A DNA stretch of 64,000 nucleotides from Patella vulgata (Eukaryota > Mollusca > Gastropoda > Patellidae). A program made the position numbers and the translations under genes. Location: NCBI RefSeq assembly GCF_932274485.2, contig NC_065887.2, positions 8,032,001 to 8,096,000 on the forward strand, in the 5' to 3' direction. The notes beneath the pieces were generated by a model. It was not told the DNA's origin. It made no database searches and saw only the letters and a program-made list of their open reading frames with translations. Every line of letters starts with the position of its first letter. The first letter of the stretch is position 1. Of the stretch, positions 40,569 to 51,933 are shown piece by piece.

Positions 40569-42029
40569 GTTGCATTATTTAATCTTGGAATGGCTTTTAG
40601 TAATTGGGACATAATCAAATAAAATACTATTTATGGATAACAATTACTATGGTTTAATACACTGGACATTTGAACAAGATTTTACATGCAGACTAGTTTT
40701 AATCTAAGTGCCTTAACGTCGATTAAATTGGGTGGGACGTCGGAGATCTTCGCCGTTCGGTAAGGAAAAACTTTAAAGTGATTTGACTTTTCAGTTACAT
40801 CAGAATAGGTCCAGTTAGATTTCATACAAAATTTGAGACATACATCTCAATCCATCGCAGAGATATAGACACGTTTAAGATTCTGTACGAGTCGTACCCA
40901 ATACTTTACTATAGATTAACCAGTTCCTGGATTTTAGAGAATTAGCCGAGTCAAGATTTTTTTAAAAAATGTAAAATTGATTTAATTGAATTTCTTGTTG
41001 AAAGTTATATTTATTCTTTGATGCTGTATTTTAAGGGAAAATGAATGTAAGCAGATGAAGCCATGACTGAATAAACGTGAATATATTTACCCTCTCTTCC
41101 ATAACACCCATTCATTTCTTCGTTCGTTCATTTGACTAATTTTTAAAAACATTTACTAATGGAATAAATGACTAACTTTTCAAAATATGGAAATACTTCT
41201 TTTCCATTTCCAGCACCAACGCCATTTTTTGATTTGCCTTTTAGGCAGCACCAACTTCGTACGTAACTAACGTACGAAAATTAATTGGTAGCTAGCTTTT
41301 TTTCACTTCTCTGCAAGTAGAATGGGTCTGTGGTTCAGATTGCGCCAACTTAGATTTTTGTTTTCCGGAATAATGGTTCATTACCACTTTTAGCTGGAAA
41401 ATATATGTAATTAATTTCGAACAATATAATACACAAATTAAAATGGATAAACATCTGTCAATTGGATTAAAACAAAAAATGTTGATTTTATTTGATTTGA
41501 TGTGTTCGTGTGTTTTGAGGGCTGAAAAATTAATATATTGCTTCTTATTTCTTGGGGGATAAATTAATTTAAAAATTCAAAATTACTTTGTTACCCTACC
41601 TAATGGCATTTAACTCCAGATTGTGAACTTTGGAATCCTAAACAAACTATACTCCACCAGACTCGTCGTTATTTATTTATCAAGATGCCAAAAAAAATAA
41701 TAAAAAAAATAATGAAAATTTAACTGATTTGGAATTAGCATCCTTAGTAGTTAGTGCCCTTTAACAAACTTAAAATGTTTTGTATATTTATCAAAAACGC
41801 AAAAAAAAAAAAAAAAAAAATAAAAAATACCCCCCCCCCCACCAAAAAAAAAATGATTTGGAATTAATATCATAGTAGTAGTGCCACTTAACAAACTTAA
41901 AACGTTTTGTATATTCCATGATGCGATTTTTAATTTATATGTATTTTTAGTTTGTTGTTATTTATTTGAGATTAGTTTTATAGATATCTATTTACATGTT
42001 TATATATGTTATTGTACATCGTTCCGGGG
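40569..42029. other. AT-rich sequence with a local duplication
   Basis: 41727-41815 and 41853-41925 are direct copies (TGATTTGGAATTA, AACAAACTTAAAAYGTTTTG, TATATT) split by an A run and a C run. 41360-41530 is distantly similar to 44495-44690 (ACACAAATTAAAATGGATAA). No exon recognised. Confidence 0.5.
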
Positions 42030-42190
42030 GAGGCGGGGGTGGTCTAACGAGGTCGCCTGCATAACTTCGTGGATTATTCCCCGGGTCCCACGGTTTCCTC
42101 CCGCTGCAAAAGTCCCATTCTACACGCAATCGAATTATTGCATGAAATTGTACAATAGGATAGTCCCGAAATGTGTCGAATGGTCAGTAC
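42030..42190 (+). mobile_element. SINE-A-related fragment, diverged
   Basis: GAGGTCGCCTGCATAACTTC, CGGGTCCCACGGTTTCCTCC, ATCGAATTATTGCATGAAAT, GTCCCGAAATGTGTCGAATG. Confidence 0.7.
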
Positions 42191-42533
42191 AAATTCGCCT
42201 TATTCAATTAACAGAAAGTATAATGTTCACGTAAAAGTCATTGGATTTCGGGTACTTTATTTTGCCGACTAGAAGGCAAAATATTTTTTTTTTCCAAACA
42301 AGTAAATATTAATTTATATTTTGTGCTCACTTTTACCCGAAAAATCTGTTTGCCCTAACTGTTTGTTGCTTCGCGGGGCAGTTCTCTATTACTTCTTATT
42401 AATAAATATATGTTAACGATCTGCCTTGTGCATTAAACTGGAACTTTATGCATGATATGGGATGTCACGAACACAGCTGGTTCTTCATTATTCAATATTA
42501 CATACATCACAATTGTAGATTTATGTAAAAAAA

Positions 42534-43682
42534 AACAAGCCAACAGTGAGGCTGATGTCCCCCGCCGAAATTGCAAAATAAATAGATGACACATATTAAT
42601 TAATCGCACATTTATTTTTTTCACTAAGTTTCATCACTCTCTATCAGATAGAATCAAGATTATCTTGTCCCAAACCATCGACAAATGAAATCGATTAGCT
42701 CTGCTTAGCTTCAGCTCGAAATGTTAATTATTGAACTCAGTCAAGACATTCACCTAATGAACATCTACATATACATCAAGTTTAAACATTCACCTAATAG
42801 ACACCTATGCCAAGTTTGAACATTCTACCTCAATTAGAAGGAGAGTTATTGTGTTCCAAAGTTTCTACCAATCAAATTGCTTATCACTCTGCTTACCCTC
42901 AGCAACAAATGTTCATTATCGAACTTAGTTAAGGTATTCATATAATAAATCTATACACCAAGTTTCATCAATCTCACTTAATTAGAACTAAAGTTATCGT
43001 GTCCCAAAGCATCAACCAATCAAATTGCTTATCTCTGCTTACCCTAAGCGGAAAATGCTCATCTTCGAACTCCATCAAGGCATTGACCTAATCAACACAT
43101 ACACCAAGTTTGAACATTCTAGCTCAATTAGGAAGAGAGTTATCGTGCCCCAAAGTATCAACCAATCAAATTGCTTATCTCTGCTTACCCTCAGCGGAAA
43201 ATGCTCATCTTCGAACTCCATCAAGGCATTGACCTAATAAACACATACACCAAGTTTGAACATTCTAGCTCAATTAAAAGTTACCGTGTCCCAAAGCATC
43301 AACCAATCAAATTGCTTATCTCTGCTTACCCTAAGCGGAAAATGCTCATCTTCGAACTCCATCAAGGCATTGACCTAATCAACACATACACCAAGTTTGA
43401 ACATTCTAGCCCAATTAGGAAGAGAGTTATCGTGTCCCAAAGCATCAACCAATCAAATTGCTTATCTCTGCTTACCCTAAGCGGAAAATGCTCATCTTCG
43501 AACTCCATCAAGGCATTGACCTAATAAACACATACACCAAGTTTGAACATTCTAGCTCAATTAGGAAGAGAGTTATTGTGTCCCAAAAAGTGTGACGGAC
43601 AGACAGACGGACAGACAGACAGACAGACAGACGGACGAACCCATTTTAATAGTCCCCTGCTTTCTTCGAAAGGCGGGGGACA
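42534..43682 (+). mobile_element. Pearl-like element with ~146 bp tandem core
   Basis: Left end AACAAGCCAACAGTGAGGCT, about seven core units, GACGGACAGACAGACAGACA tract and the end CTTCGAAAGGCGGGGGAC. Later units (from 43018) are homogeneous 146 bp copies with CTCTGCTTACCCTAAGCGG. Open frames run through them by chance. Confidence 0.85.
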
Positions 43683-44800
43683 AAAAAAATATCGCCAGAA
43701 AAGAAAACAGCAGTTCGAATTAATTAACAGGTTTCCATGTTGGTTGTTTTAAGTGGTTTTTTTTCTTTTTTTTTTTTAAAGCAGACAGTGTTTAAACATA
43801 AGAGTTTTATTTTAATTGTGAGTGTGGAACATATGACATGCACATCAAACGAGGACACCTGTCACCCTATACCCGACCTGGGTGTAAGCACCTTCTTCTA
43901 TTAACATAATTTACATGTATAACAACTAATTTCTATGTTTAAAGTCACGTTCCTACCATTTCAACAACTACTATAACTACTCCTTGTTCAACATGCCTTT
44001 CAAATCTCACTTATTTAATTCAGTTAGGATTTTTAATTAATTATCTTTTTTCATTATCTTTTTATTCAAATGTATTTTTTTTAAGGAGTCATGAAGTAGG
44101 CCTATAGCTGTAGTTCATTCCCTTAAAATATGTTAGAATTTGTCCGTTCACAACCCAACAAACAAATTAACATGCCAGACAATGTGACACATGGCATTTG
44201 ACAAATAGTACAATCGCTGATTTAAAGCACAAATTAATCTTAATGAGGTAAAACGCAGGAAATGACGATGAAAAAGGGAGGAAAACTGAAAAGAAAACAG
44301 GCAAAATTTGTTGCGGGGAAAAAAATACAATAAATTAACAAATTCTTTTGTTCCAGATTTCAAGATTTTGTGAATGAATATGGTGATTTTGGTAGGATGC
44401 GATTATTTTTAAGGGTTGGGTGGGGTGGGGGATAAGTTAATATACAATATTAAAACACGAAATATCTTTTGAGAAAATACATGTCATATTTTTCAGAATG
44501 ATGGTGAATTATCACAGTCCGAAAAACAATAATTGTAATAAATTTAGAATACTATAATACATAAATTGAAATAAGTGTATAATTAATTTAGAATACACAA
44601 ATTAAAATGGATAAATATCTTTAAGTTCTTTAAAAAAAATAGATATTTGTTTCATTTGATTTTATGTGTTTTGTGGTGTGATAATTTAGGGATTTCAAAA
44701 AATCCTGAAAATTCTTATCCCGGTATCCAAGAAGGAATTTTGGTTGTATCATCGAGGAAGAATTCAATTTCGGTATCGAGTGATATTAAAGTTTACGTGT
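43683..44800. other. AT-rich sequence without recognised gene
   Basis: Contains T runs (43756-43778) and a segment distantly similar to 41360-41530. No exon recognised. Confidence 0.4.
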
Positions 44801-44843
<43 letters not shown>

Positions 44844-44905
44844 ACTTTAGCAGTGGGGGAGGCAACACAAGGTTGGACAGGCGACCCTACGCCATCCCCC
44901 CACTC
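44801..44905 (-). mobile_element. SINE-A remnant with (GA)n
   Basis: (GA)n at 44804-44833, a G run, then CTTTAGCAGTGGGGGAGGC and GGTTGGACAGGCGACCC. Most of the element is deleted. Confidence 0.75.
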
Positions 44906-45435
44906 ACTATGCGCTAACACTTTTGACATGTAAATGTTCTAGAACCAGTTTAAACGCCGATTATTTTATTTATTTATTTATTTAAAAAAAAACCAACGTA
45001 TTCGTAACTAAGAAACTAAAGACCAAGTTAAAATTACTGTTTAATATAGACGCGTTCATTGTTCCTGTTCCCTCTTCAAATTTTCTATCCGCAATTAACG
45101 AGCTTCTTTCCTTTATCTTTCCGGAAAATGTAAGAAGTTGTACCTAAAGTTTTTGGTTATGATTCTGCTGGAATGAAATTTCAACAAGCTCGTTATTCCT
45201 GTTGCCGGTTGTTGTTTTTGGAGCAAGGGGAACTAATTAGCGGAAAATAGCATCAAGACACAATAGGCATATCTTGTAAAATGGCGAAATTCAACTTTCA
45301 AGATGTAGGATGTCGTGGAAGTAGGAAACTTAGAAATGTCTAATCAAAGCGATGATATTATATGGAATATTGCGTCAAGGGTTTGTTTTAATATCCTCCT
45401 TATTAGCAACATCGGTTTCAAGTACGGAGGGGTTT

Positions 45436-45570
45436 CCCAGAGTCACGGTGACTCACTGGGTAAGACGCTGGCTCACTAACCTGGCGATCTCGGATAGAAT
45501 CTCGGTGTTGGCCGAAAACGTTGCAGGGATCGAACACCCGACCTTAACCATCTAGTCACCGTGGCTCCTA
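45436..45570. mobile_element. Two SINE-B heads facing each other
   Basis: CACGGTGACTCACTGGGTAA through TCGGTGTTGGCCGAAAACG is a plus-strand head. GGGATCGAACACCCGACC through AGTCACCGTGGCTCC is a minus-strand head. The 135 bp unit is therefore near-palindromic at its ends. Confidence 0.8.
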
Positions 45571-45771
45571 ACCAAATTTGTGTGAACGCAAGGTGTATAT
45601 CATGGGACTAGTTAGATATGTCGAGGTGTGTTGCATACGAAACTTATGCTGTCTGTCTACAATTAGCTCCGCTTGTGAACAGACACATCGAAGAGTTTAG
45701 TCGAAAAAGCTAACCATTCTTCGACGATAAAGAAGTATTTATTCCGCTTCCATTTACTAAAATCTGAAAAT

Positions 45772-46160
45772 GTTTATTTCGTCGGGAGCCACGGTGCCTA
45801 GGTGGTTAAGACGCTGGCTCGCTAGTCTGGAGGTCGGGTGTTCGATCCCTGCATTGGCCGAGAAAGTTCATCTGGATGTGGTTTCCCTTTGTCAGTGGTG
45901 CAGGACAGAGGGCCTGGCAAGGTCAATTGTCTAGTCCTTCGGATGAGACGAACAACCGAGGTCCCGTGTATACATTAGAATGCACGTAAAAGATCCCTTG
46001 GCAGTTGGAATTCGATAATAAGAGTAGGCGATAGTGCCGCTGCACGGGCAAAATATCCCTCATAGCACACTGTATGGCGTATGTCCGTCTTTATTAGCCC
46101 AGTATAGGAGCAAAACAGTAGGACGTTAAACCCCATTTCATTCATTTCGTTTATTTCGTC
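45772..46160 (+). mobile_element. SINE-B copy, full length, with target duplication
   Basis: GTTTATTTCGTC at 45772-45783 and 46149-46160 (12 bp, exact) flank 365 bp from GGGAGCCACGGTGCC to ACCCCATTTCATTCATTTC. Best reference copy of the family here. Confidence 0.95.
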
Positions 46161-46421
46161 TTTGTGTATGAAAGATATAAAACGAATTAGTGCCACATTA
46201 CTACAACCTGACAACAGTCACGTGCCCTAATCCTTTTTACATTTCAGCGACCTTCACGAATTCTTGAATTGGACTTAAGAATTAGATCTAGTCAAAGTAG
46301 ATTTGTAGAATGTGTGTCTTGTTAAAAGTACTTACTATAATAATAATAATAATATCCATATTAATAATGTTATTATATTTATTCCCCAATCCTATTCAAA
46401 CACAGGGTTACTGCTAAATGA

Positions 46422-46595
46422 TAAGGCCAGCTCAATGTTTCATCTTAGGTCACATGTAAACAAGGCTAATCCCAACCCTAACCCTTGACTTAGCCCCAAT
46501 GCTTACCCGAACCCTAATCTACAATCTCGGCAATAATCACGTGTCATAACCTTATTTACATCTGAGTGACCGTGACAAAAATTGAGCTGGCCTTA
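46422..46595. mobile_element. ~174 bp inverted-repeat element
   Basis: TAAGGCCAGCTCAATGTTT at one end and AAATTGAGCTGGCCTTA at the other, with subterminal GTAAACAAGG / CCTTATTTACAT. The centre has CCCAACCCTAACCC. Non-coding MITE. 46219-46250 resembles one subterminal part. Confidence 0.8.
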
Positions 46596-46626
46596 CCAAA
46601 TAGATTTAGCCTCAAACACAGACACT

Positions 46627-46684
46627 ATTTCGTTACGTTTTATTATAGTACAAAATTTTGTGTATATAAAAAACGAAACGAAAT
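46627..46684. mobile_element. 58 bp R5 deletion derivative
   Basis: ATTTCGTTACGTTTTATTAT and ATAAAAAACGAAACGAAAT are the R5 inverted ends with almost nothing between. Confidence 0.75.
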
Positions 46685-46712
46685 ATTTATCTTATTTTAA
46701 TGAGATTGGTTT

Positions 46713-46933
46713 ATCCCCATTGGGTGTAGGTGACAAGGAGTAGGGTCGCCTGTCCAACCTCGTGGGTTTTCTCTGGGTCATCCGGTTTCCGCACACTGCT
46801 AAAGACCCCTACGCGCAAGCGAATTATTGAAATAAAATTAAACCATATGTTAGTCCCGAAATGACCTAGTTTGTGTCGAGTGGACGTTAAACCCCATTTC
46901 TCTCTCTCTCTCTCTCTCAATCCCCATTGGGTG
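46713..46933 (+). mobile_element. 5'-truncated SINE-A with exact 14 bp target duplication
   Basis: ATCCCCATTGGGTG at 46713-46726 and 46920-46933 flank a 193 bp SINE-A lacking its tRNA-like head. Confidence 0.95.
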
Positions 46934-47325
46934 GTTATTAAATACAATAATTACACGCGGCTATTTTCATCATGGCCCCCAGCATACTGGACAGCTGTCC
47001 GTAAACCAAAGATATAAAAAAAAATACACATCATGGATTTTAATAACTTTTCCTTTGTCGTGTTGATTCAATCATTCCGAAGTCAACTCTAATAAAATTG
47101 TTACTTTAAGAGAAGCAGAGTATCAAGCGAATACTCCACTCTGATTAGTGCATGGTTAAATTTAATTTTTATTTTTCCATTTTCAGGATCTTTGTCTCAT
47201 GTGGTGCTGGCATGATAAAATCACGTGCAACCACAAGCATCTGTCATAGGGAATATTTTTAGGGAATTTTTTTGTTCGTGTTGTGCTCGGTTGGAGGTGG
47301 GAGGAAATGGCGATAGAGTGAGAGG

Positions 47326-47555
47326 GGGTCATTTCGGGACTAACATATGGTTCAATTTTATTTCAATAAATCGCTTGCGCGTAGGGGTCTTCATAGTGGT
47401 AGGAAACCGTAGGACCCGGAGAAAACCCACGAGGTTGGACAGGCGACCCTATTCCTTGTGACGTACAACGGGGGAATCGAAACTACGCGAGTAGACTCAA
47501 TGACAGACCTTATGATACAACGCGCACATTTTAACCATTCGGCCATCCAACCCCC
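47326..47555 (-). mobile_element. SINE-A copy, tail trimmed
   Basis: GGGGGTCATTTCGGGACTAA, GAAACCGTAGGACCCGGAG and CCATTCGGCCATCCAACCCC. The ACGTTAAACCCC tail is missing. Confidence 0.9.
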
Positions 47556-47616
47556 TGAGACATACATGCTATGCAGTAGAGTACTCTAGAGAACTAATAA
47601 TACTAGTAAAAAATAA

Positions 47617-47823
47617 AAATGAAATGGGGTTTAACGTCCTACTTTATTTCTGCACCAACCGGGCTAATGAAGACTAGGATATGCCATACAGTGTGCTGTG
47701 GGAACCTTTTTACCGAGGGCAGCGTTTCTCCCTGGTATTCGTCGAATTCCAACTGCCAAGGTTTCTTGTACGTGCACGCCGACGTATATATATGGCCTCG
47801 GTTTTTCGTCCCATCCGAATGAA
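47617..47823 (-). mobile_element. SINE-B copy, head truncated
   Basis: AAATGGGGTTTAACGTCC, GGATATGCCATACAGTGTG, TACGTGCACGCCGACG and TTTTTCGTCCCATCCGAATG. Confidence 0.85.
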
Positions 47824-48167
47824 TAAGTACAAAAGAACAATTTGTAAATAATTAAGAAGTACAACACCAAATGAAAGGTTTCTACTAATAATAAACAGTT
47901 TGGTTTGCTGAAAATATAAACAGTCGAAACAATCAGACACAGGCAATAATCGTATACCAATAGCTTTCCTCCATCAGAACCTGGGACTAAGTGAGAGGGA
48001 CGCAATGACGAGATTTGCGACATGGTTTTGAGTTGTTGCGCCCCCTTGAGTTTCTTAGCCTCCTCGCAAATGGCAAAAAATCACGCTGTTTCAATTCGGT
48101 TTTCAACATTATAACCATAATCATAATGCTTAACCACTGTCAAACATTCCGTGGGTCAGATATGCTA

Positions 48168-48427
48168 GTATCTTGAAAGATAGAGGTTTATTCTTTCACT
48201 TTGAAAGAGGAAGGAAGAGAAATGGAGTTTAACGTCCACTCGACACAAACTAGGTCATTTCGGGACTAACACATGGTTCAATTTTATTTCAATAATTCGC
48301 TTGCTTGTAGGGGTCTTTAGCAGTGGGAGGAAACCGGAGGACCCGGAGAAAACCCACGAGGCTGGACAGGCGACCCTACTCCTTTTCACGTACAACCGGG
48401 GAATCGAAACCCCACCATTTGACGCCC
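48168..48427 (-). mobile_element. SINE-A copy plus flank shared with 50568
   Basis: CTAGTATCTTGAAAGATAGA and GGTTTATTCTTTCACTTTG precede the SINE tail at 48217, just as at 50570. SINE-A core follows and ends inside the head at 48427. Confidence 0.85.
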
Positions 48428-48444
48428 CTGATCGAAACATCGCG

Positions 48445-48660
48445 AAAAGCACAACTATAATAGACTGATGTGTGTAAAAAGTGTCATAAAGATATCTGGA
48501 ACGGTTTCGGAGATATAGTCAGCAATAATAATCGTATGCCAAATACTAGGTCAAACGTGTTTCGATGGAAACACCTAACTTATTAATTCCGAGAAATTTA
48601 AGGTTAATGTGTGTACAAAGCTGCATACAGATATATTAAACGGGTTATGGGGATCTGTAA
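48445..48660 (+). repeat. Two decayed ~130 bp direct units
   Basis: ATGTGTGTAAAAAGTGTCAT with AACGGTTTCGGAGATATAG, and ATGTGTGTACAAAGCTGCAT with AACGGGTTATGGGGATCTG. Probably the core of a Helitron-like element. Confidence 0.55.
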
Positions 48661-48664
48661 ACAA

Positions 48665-48872
48665 AATGAAATGGGGTTGAACGTCCTATTGTTCTTTTCC
48701 GACTGGGATAATGGAGACGGACATACGCCATACAGTGTGCTATGAGGGTAATTTTGCCCGGGCAGCGGCACTATGGCCTACTTTTATATCGAATTCGAAC
48801 TACCCGAGGATCTTTTACGTGCACGCCCATGTATACACGGGTCCTCGGATTTTCGTTCCATCCGAACGACAT
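48665..48872 (-). mobile_element. SINE-B copy, head truncated
   Basis: AAAATGAAATGGGGTTGAAC, GGACATACGCCATACAGTG, CTTTTACGTGCACGCCC, TTCGTTCCATCCGAACGAC. Confidence 0.9.
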
Positions 48873-49188
48873 AAAAGAAGGACAGGTGGATTGAGCCTAT
48901 AATAAGTGAATCATAAGTGTTATAAAATAGGTCCTATGTGAGCGCAGGGTACCATACGTAATGGATTAGGATTTAATTCATCCCGTTCAGGACGGAACCA
49001 CAATCTTAATAATATTATTAATATTATTCGAAACTAACTCTGGGAGTTACTTTTTGGTATATTCAGCTGGTGATATTTTTGTAAAACTGATTGAGTCCCT
49101 CGAACCTGTGCCCCTTAATTCTGACCAAATGAATCAAATAGTCCCACACGCCTATTATATACATGTATAACACTGAAAATGTGAAACC

Positions 49189-49544
49189 TTAAAGGGACAA
49201 TAACACTCTTGCTGGCTTGACAGCTCCAGAAAATAAATAATAGCCTTATTCTAAGTACTAGATGTTTAAGTGTCCTACCTGTTGTCTCAATTATCCGTTA
49301 CACCCAATTTTACTTGTCCCGAGGGTTCGAAAATATTTTTAAATCCAAGTCACATTAGAAAAGGTTTACGTAAGGCTTTTCAAATCATTTAGTTGGATTT
49401 TTTCCAATGTTTTAAATTAGATGTGTTAAGATGAAATTTGTATCATCAATTAATTGGAATATTGTAAAATAGTACAATTTGTTGACCAGAATAAAGATTG
49501 AGACATATTATTCAGTTACAACAAGAGTGGTATTGAGCCTTTAA
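49189..49544 (+). mobile_element. MITE-2 copy
   Basis: Same ends and body as 14721-15074: TTAAAGGGACAATAACACTC to GAGTGGTATTGAGCCTTTAA. Confidence 0.9.
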
Positions 49545-50567
49545 AGGACGGAAAGAACTCCTCAGTAGTAGGTTATACATGTCCCTTTGCGGTGAGGGAT
49601 TTTGAAATATTGAAATACAAAGTCAGACAGTCACTGTTTCTAAAGTCTGGCTATAACAACTTCTTAAAAGTGCATTATTTTAAAACGAAATAAAATAGAC
49701 ACACATTGGACAATTGTTTGATATTGCAAAAGAACTTCACATACCTAGACCCTAAATCAGTACATTGTATCAAATTTGTCATCTTACAATTCAAGTATTC
49801 TCGCTAAGTTTTTTCTGAAGGGTGTGGGTTTCTCAGTGGGGTTAAAGGTTCCTACTCTTGGGCGAGGCGAACATACAATAAGCTTAACAAACAATTTTAA
49901 GCCGACAACGTAAATTTTAAAACGTCCTGCTGAGTGTGAAAATGGCGTAGAATTTCTTGTCCGCGATTTATCATTAGTGCTTTTTAAAGATTTCTCTTCG
50001 TCCGAGTAAAACCGAATGCGGTTATTGAAGCGAGACTCTTCAGTGCTGATAACCGCTAATTACCCAGAACTGGGCATTGTGTGTTGCCTAGCAACCGTCA
50101 CTAGGTCGGCCATGATGAAGTGACAGGCCGGTATTAGATATTACTATGAAAGACATGAACGATTTGTAGGAAAAACTCAATACTCAAGTACAGAAGAAAG
50201 AAAAAATAACTCTTAATACCAAGGGTAAAAAATAAAATTACTGTCGGCAACAAAAGAAGCACCTCGGTGGGGGTGAGTCGACCATCATGTAGAAAATGAC
50301 AGCAAGGACCTCTGAAATTCGGATGTAACTGTCTGGTATGGAGTCCTAGACGTGTTGAAATCCTTGTTGATACTCTATAAGGTCAGGAAATTGCCCCGAG
50401 CAACGGAATTAAATTGTGGTGTTTTTGTTAATTTCTTGGAAATGTCTAAATGTGAATTTTAAGTTGTTTTCGGTGAATTTATTGGACTAGACTACGTCTA
50501 CGCTTTACTACAATTTCGTAGATGATTTTTTTTTACAAAAAAGCCTGTGTTTAATAAAAAAAAAGAC
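49545..50567. other. Repeat-poor kilobase, possible promoter region
   Basis: No transposon family recognised. Carries a perfect X-box at 50083 and a GGTGGGGGTGAGTCG donor-like word near 50267-50280. No coding exon could be supported. Confidence 0.4.
50083..50095. promoter_or_regulatory. Perfect palindromic X-box (RFX-type site)
   Basis: GTTGCCTAGCAAC matches the RFX consensus GTNRCCNNNRGYAAC on both half-sites. RFX factors control many ciliary genes in animals. Chance occurrence cannot be excluded. Confidence 0.5.
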
Positions 50568-50888
50568 TGGCTAGTATCTTGATAGATAGAGGTTTATTCT
50601 TTAACCTAGAAAGAGGAGAGAACGAGAGAATGGGGTTTAACGTCCACTCGACACAAACTAGGGCATTTTGGGACTAACATGTGGTTCAATTTTATTTCAA
50701 TAATTCGCTTGCGTGTAGGGGTCTTTAGCAGTGGGAGGAAACAGGAGGACCCGGAGAAAACCCACGAAGTTGGACTGGCGACCTACTCCTTGTCACGTAC
50801 AACCGGGGAATCGAAACCACGCCAGTGGACACAATGGTAGACCTTTTGATACAGCGCGCACGCGCTAACAATTGGCCCCCCCCCCTTT
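50568..50888 (-). mobile_element. SINE-A copy, near full length, plus shared flank
   Basis: Flank CTAGTATCTTGATAGATAGA, then GAATGGGGTTTAACGTCC to GATACAGCGCGCACGCGC and a C run. AGAAAGAGG before and GAAAGAGG after the element suggest a target duplication. Confidence 0.9.
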
Positions 50889-51063
50889 TGAAAGAGGTGT
50901 TTAGAAAGTTGTTTTTATTACTAATAATTAAGATATGCTAAATGTTCTCACATTATATCAGGTTTCGCCACATTCACATTGCAATACCTAAATAGTAGGC
51001 TATGGTCTTGATGAACTGATGAATTGTGGAGGTATTGTCACACAGTCACAATGTCTCATCTTA

Positions 51064-51440
51064 ACGGAGGGATCACGTGGCTAAGTGGGTAAGACGCTGG
51101 CTCGCTAGCCTGGAGGTCGGGTGTTCGATCCCTGCATTGGCCGAGAAAGTTCATCCAGATTTTCCGGCGTGGTTCCCCCTTGTCAGTGATGATGGACGGA
51201 GGGCCTGACAAGGACAGCTGTCTAGTCCTTCGGATGAGACGAAAAACCGAGGTCCCGTTTATATATTGGAATGCACGTAAAAGATCCACTGGCAGTTTGA
51301 ATTCGATATAAGAGTAGGCGATAGTGCCACTGCCCGGGCAAAATTTCCCTCATAGCACACTGCATGGGTATGACCGTCTTCATTAGCCCAGTATAGGAGC
51401 AGAACAGTAGGACGTTAAACCCCATTTCATTTCATTTCAT
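51064..51440 (+). mobile_element. SINE-B copy, full length
   Basis: GGAGGGATCACGTGGCTAAG, GTGTTCGATCCCTGC, CACGTAAAAGATCCACTGG, CATTAGCCCAGTATAGG and ACGTTAAACCCCATTTCATT. Confidence 0.9.
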
Positions 51441-51620
51441 ATTTTCTTAAAGGTTCACGTCCGTTATCATTTGGTATAAAATAAAACTATTGCGTCGAAA
51501 TGAACTGAAATGGGATTTAAAGTCCCACGTCCCTGCAGCAGCTGGGCTAATGAAGAAGGGCAGCGTGCTATGAGGGAAATTTTGCCCGGGCAGTGGCGTC
51601 CCCGCGTACTCTTCATCGAA

Positions 51621-51707
51621 TTCCAACGTGTAGATCGTTTTCATTAGCCCAGTCAGAGCAGAACAGTAGGACATTTAACCCCATTTCATTTCATTTCCAA
51701 CGAGTAG
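51621..51707 (+). mobile_element. 61 bp SINE-B stub with 13 bp target duplication
   Basis: TTCCAACGTGTAG (51621-51633) and TTCCAACGAGTAG (51695-51707) flank ATCGTTTTCATTAGCCCAG to CCCCATTTCATTTCAT, the last sixth of SINE-B only. Confidence 0.9.
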
Positions 51708-51789
51708 GCGGGTTGGCCTAGGTTTTTCGTCCTATCCGAATAACTAAGCTCGTTTTCCTTGTGCACTACTGACAAGGGGAAACCAGGAG

Positions 51790-51933
51790 CCTGTTTCACG
51801 AAATTTTAACTAAGATAAAATCCAAATTTTAGTAATTTGATTGGATAATATTGGATTGATTTTAGAGCTTCACAACTGAATTATCTACTAAAATTTGGAT
51901 TTTATCTTTACTTAAGATTTCGAGACACTAAAT
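51790..51933. mobile_element. ~140 bp MITE inside SINE-B
   Basis: AGGAGCCTGTTTCACGAAAT and AAAATCCAAATTTTAGTA at the left mirror ACTAAAATTTGGATTTTATC and TTTCGAGACACT at the right. Confidence 0.8.

Noticed and set aside
43025-43524. Repeated ORFs in the pearl-like core (MLISAYPKRKMLIFELH...)
   Set aside because: Direct translation of ~146 bp repeats with no homology recognised; frames persist by chance over a few units.
46440-46520. Telomeric repeat (CCCAACCCTAACCC)
   Set aside because: Only two imperfect words inside a small inverted-repeat element.
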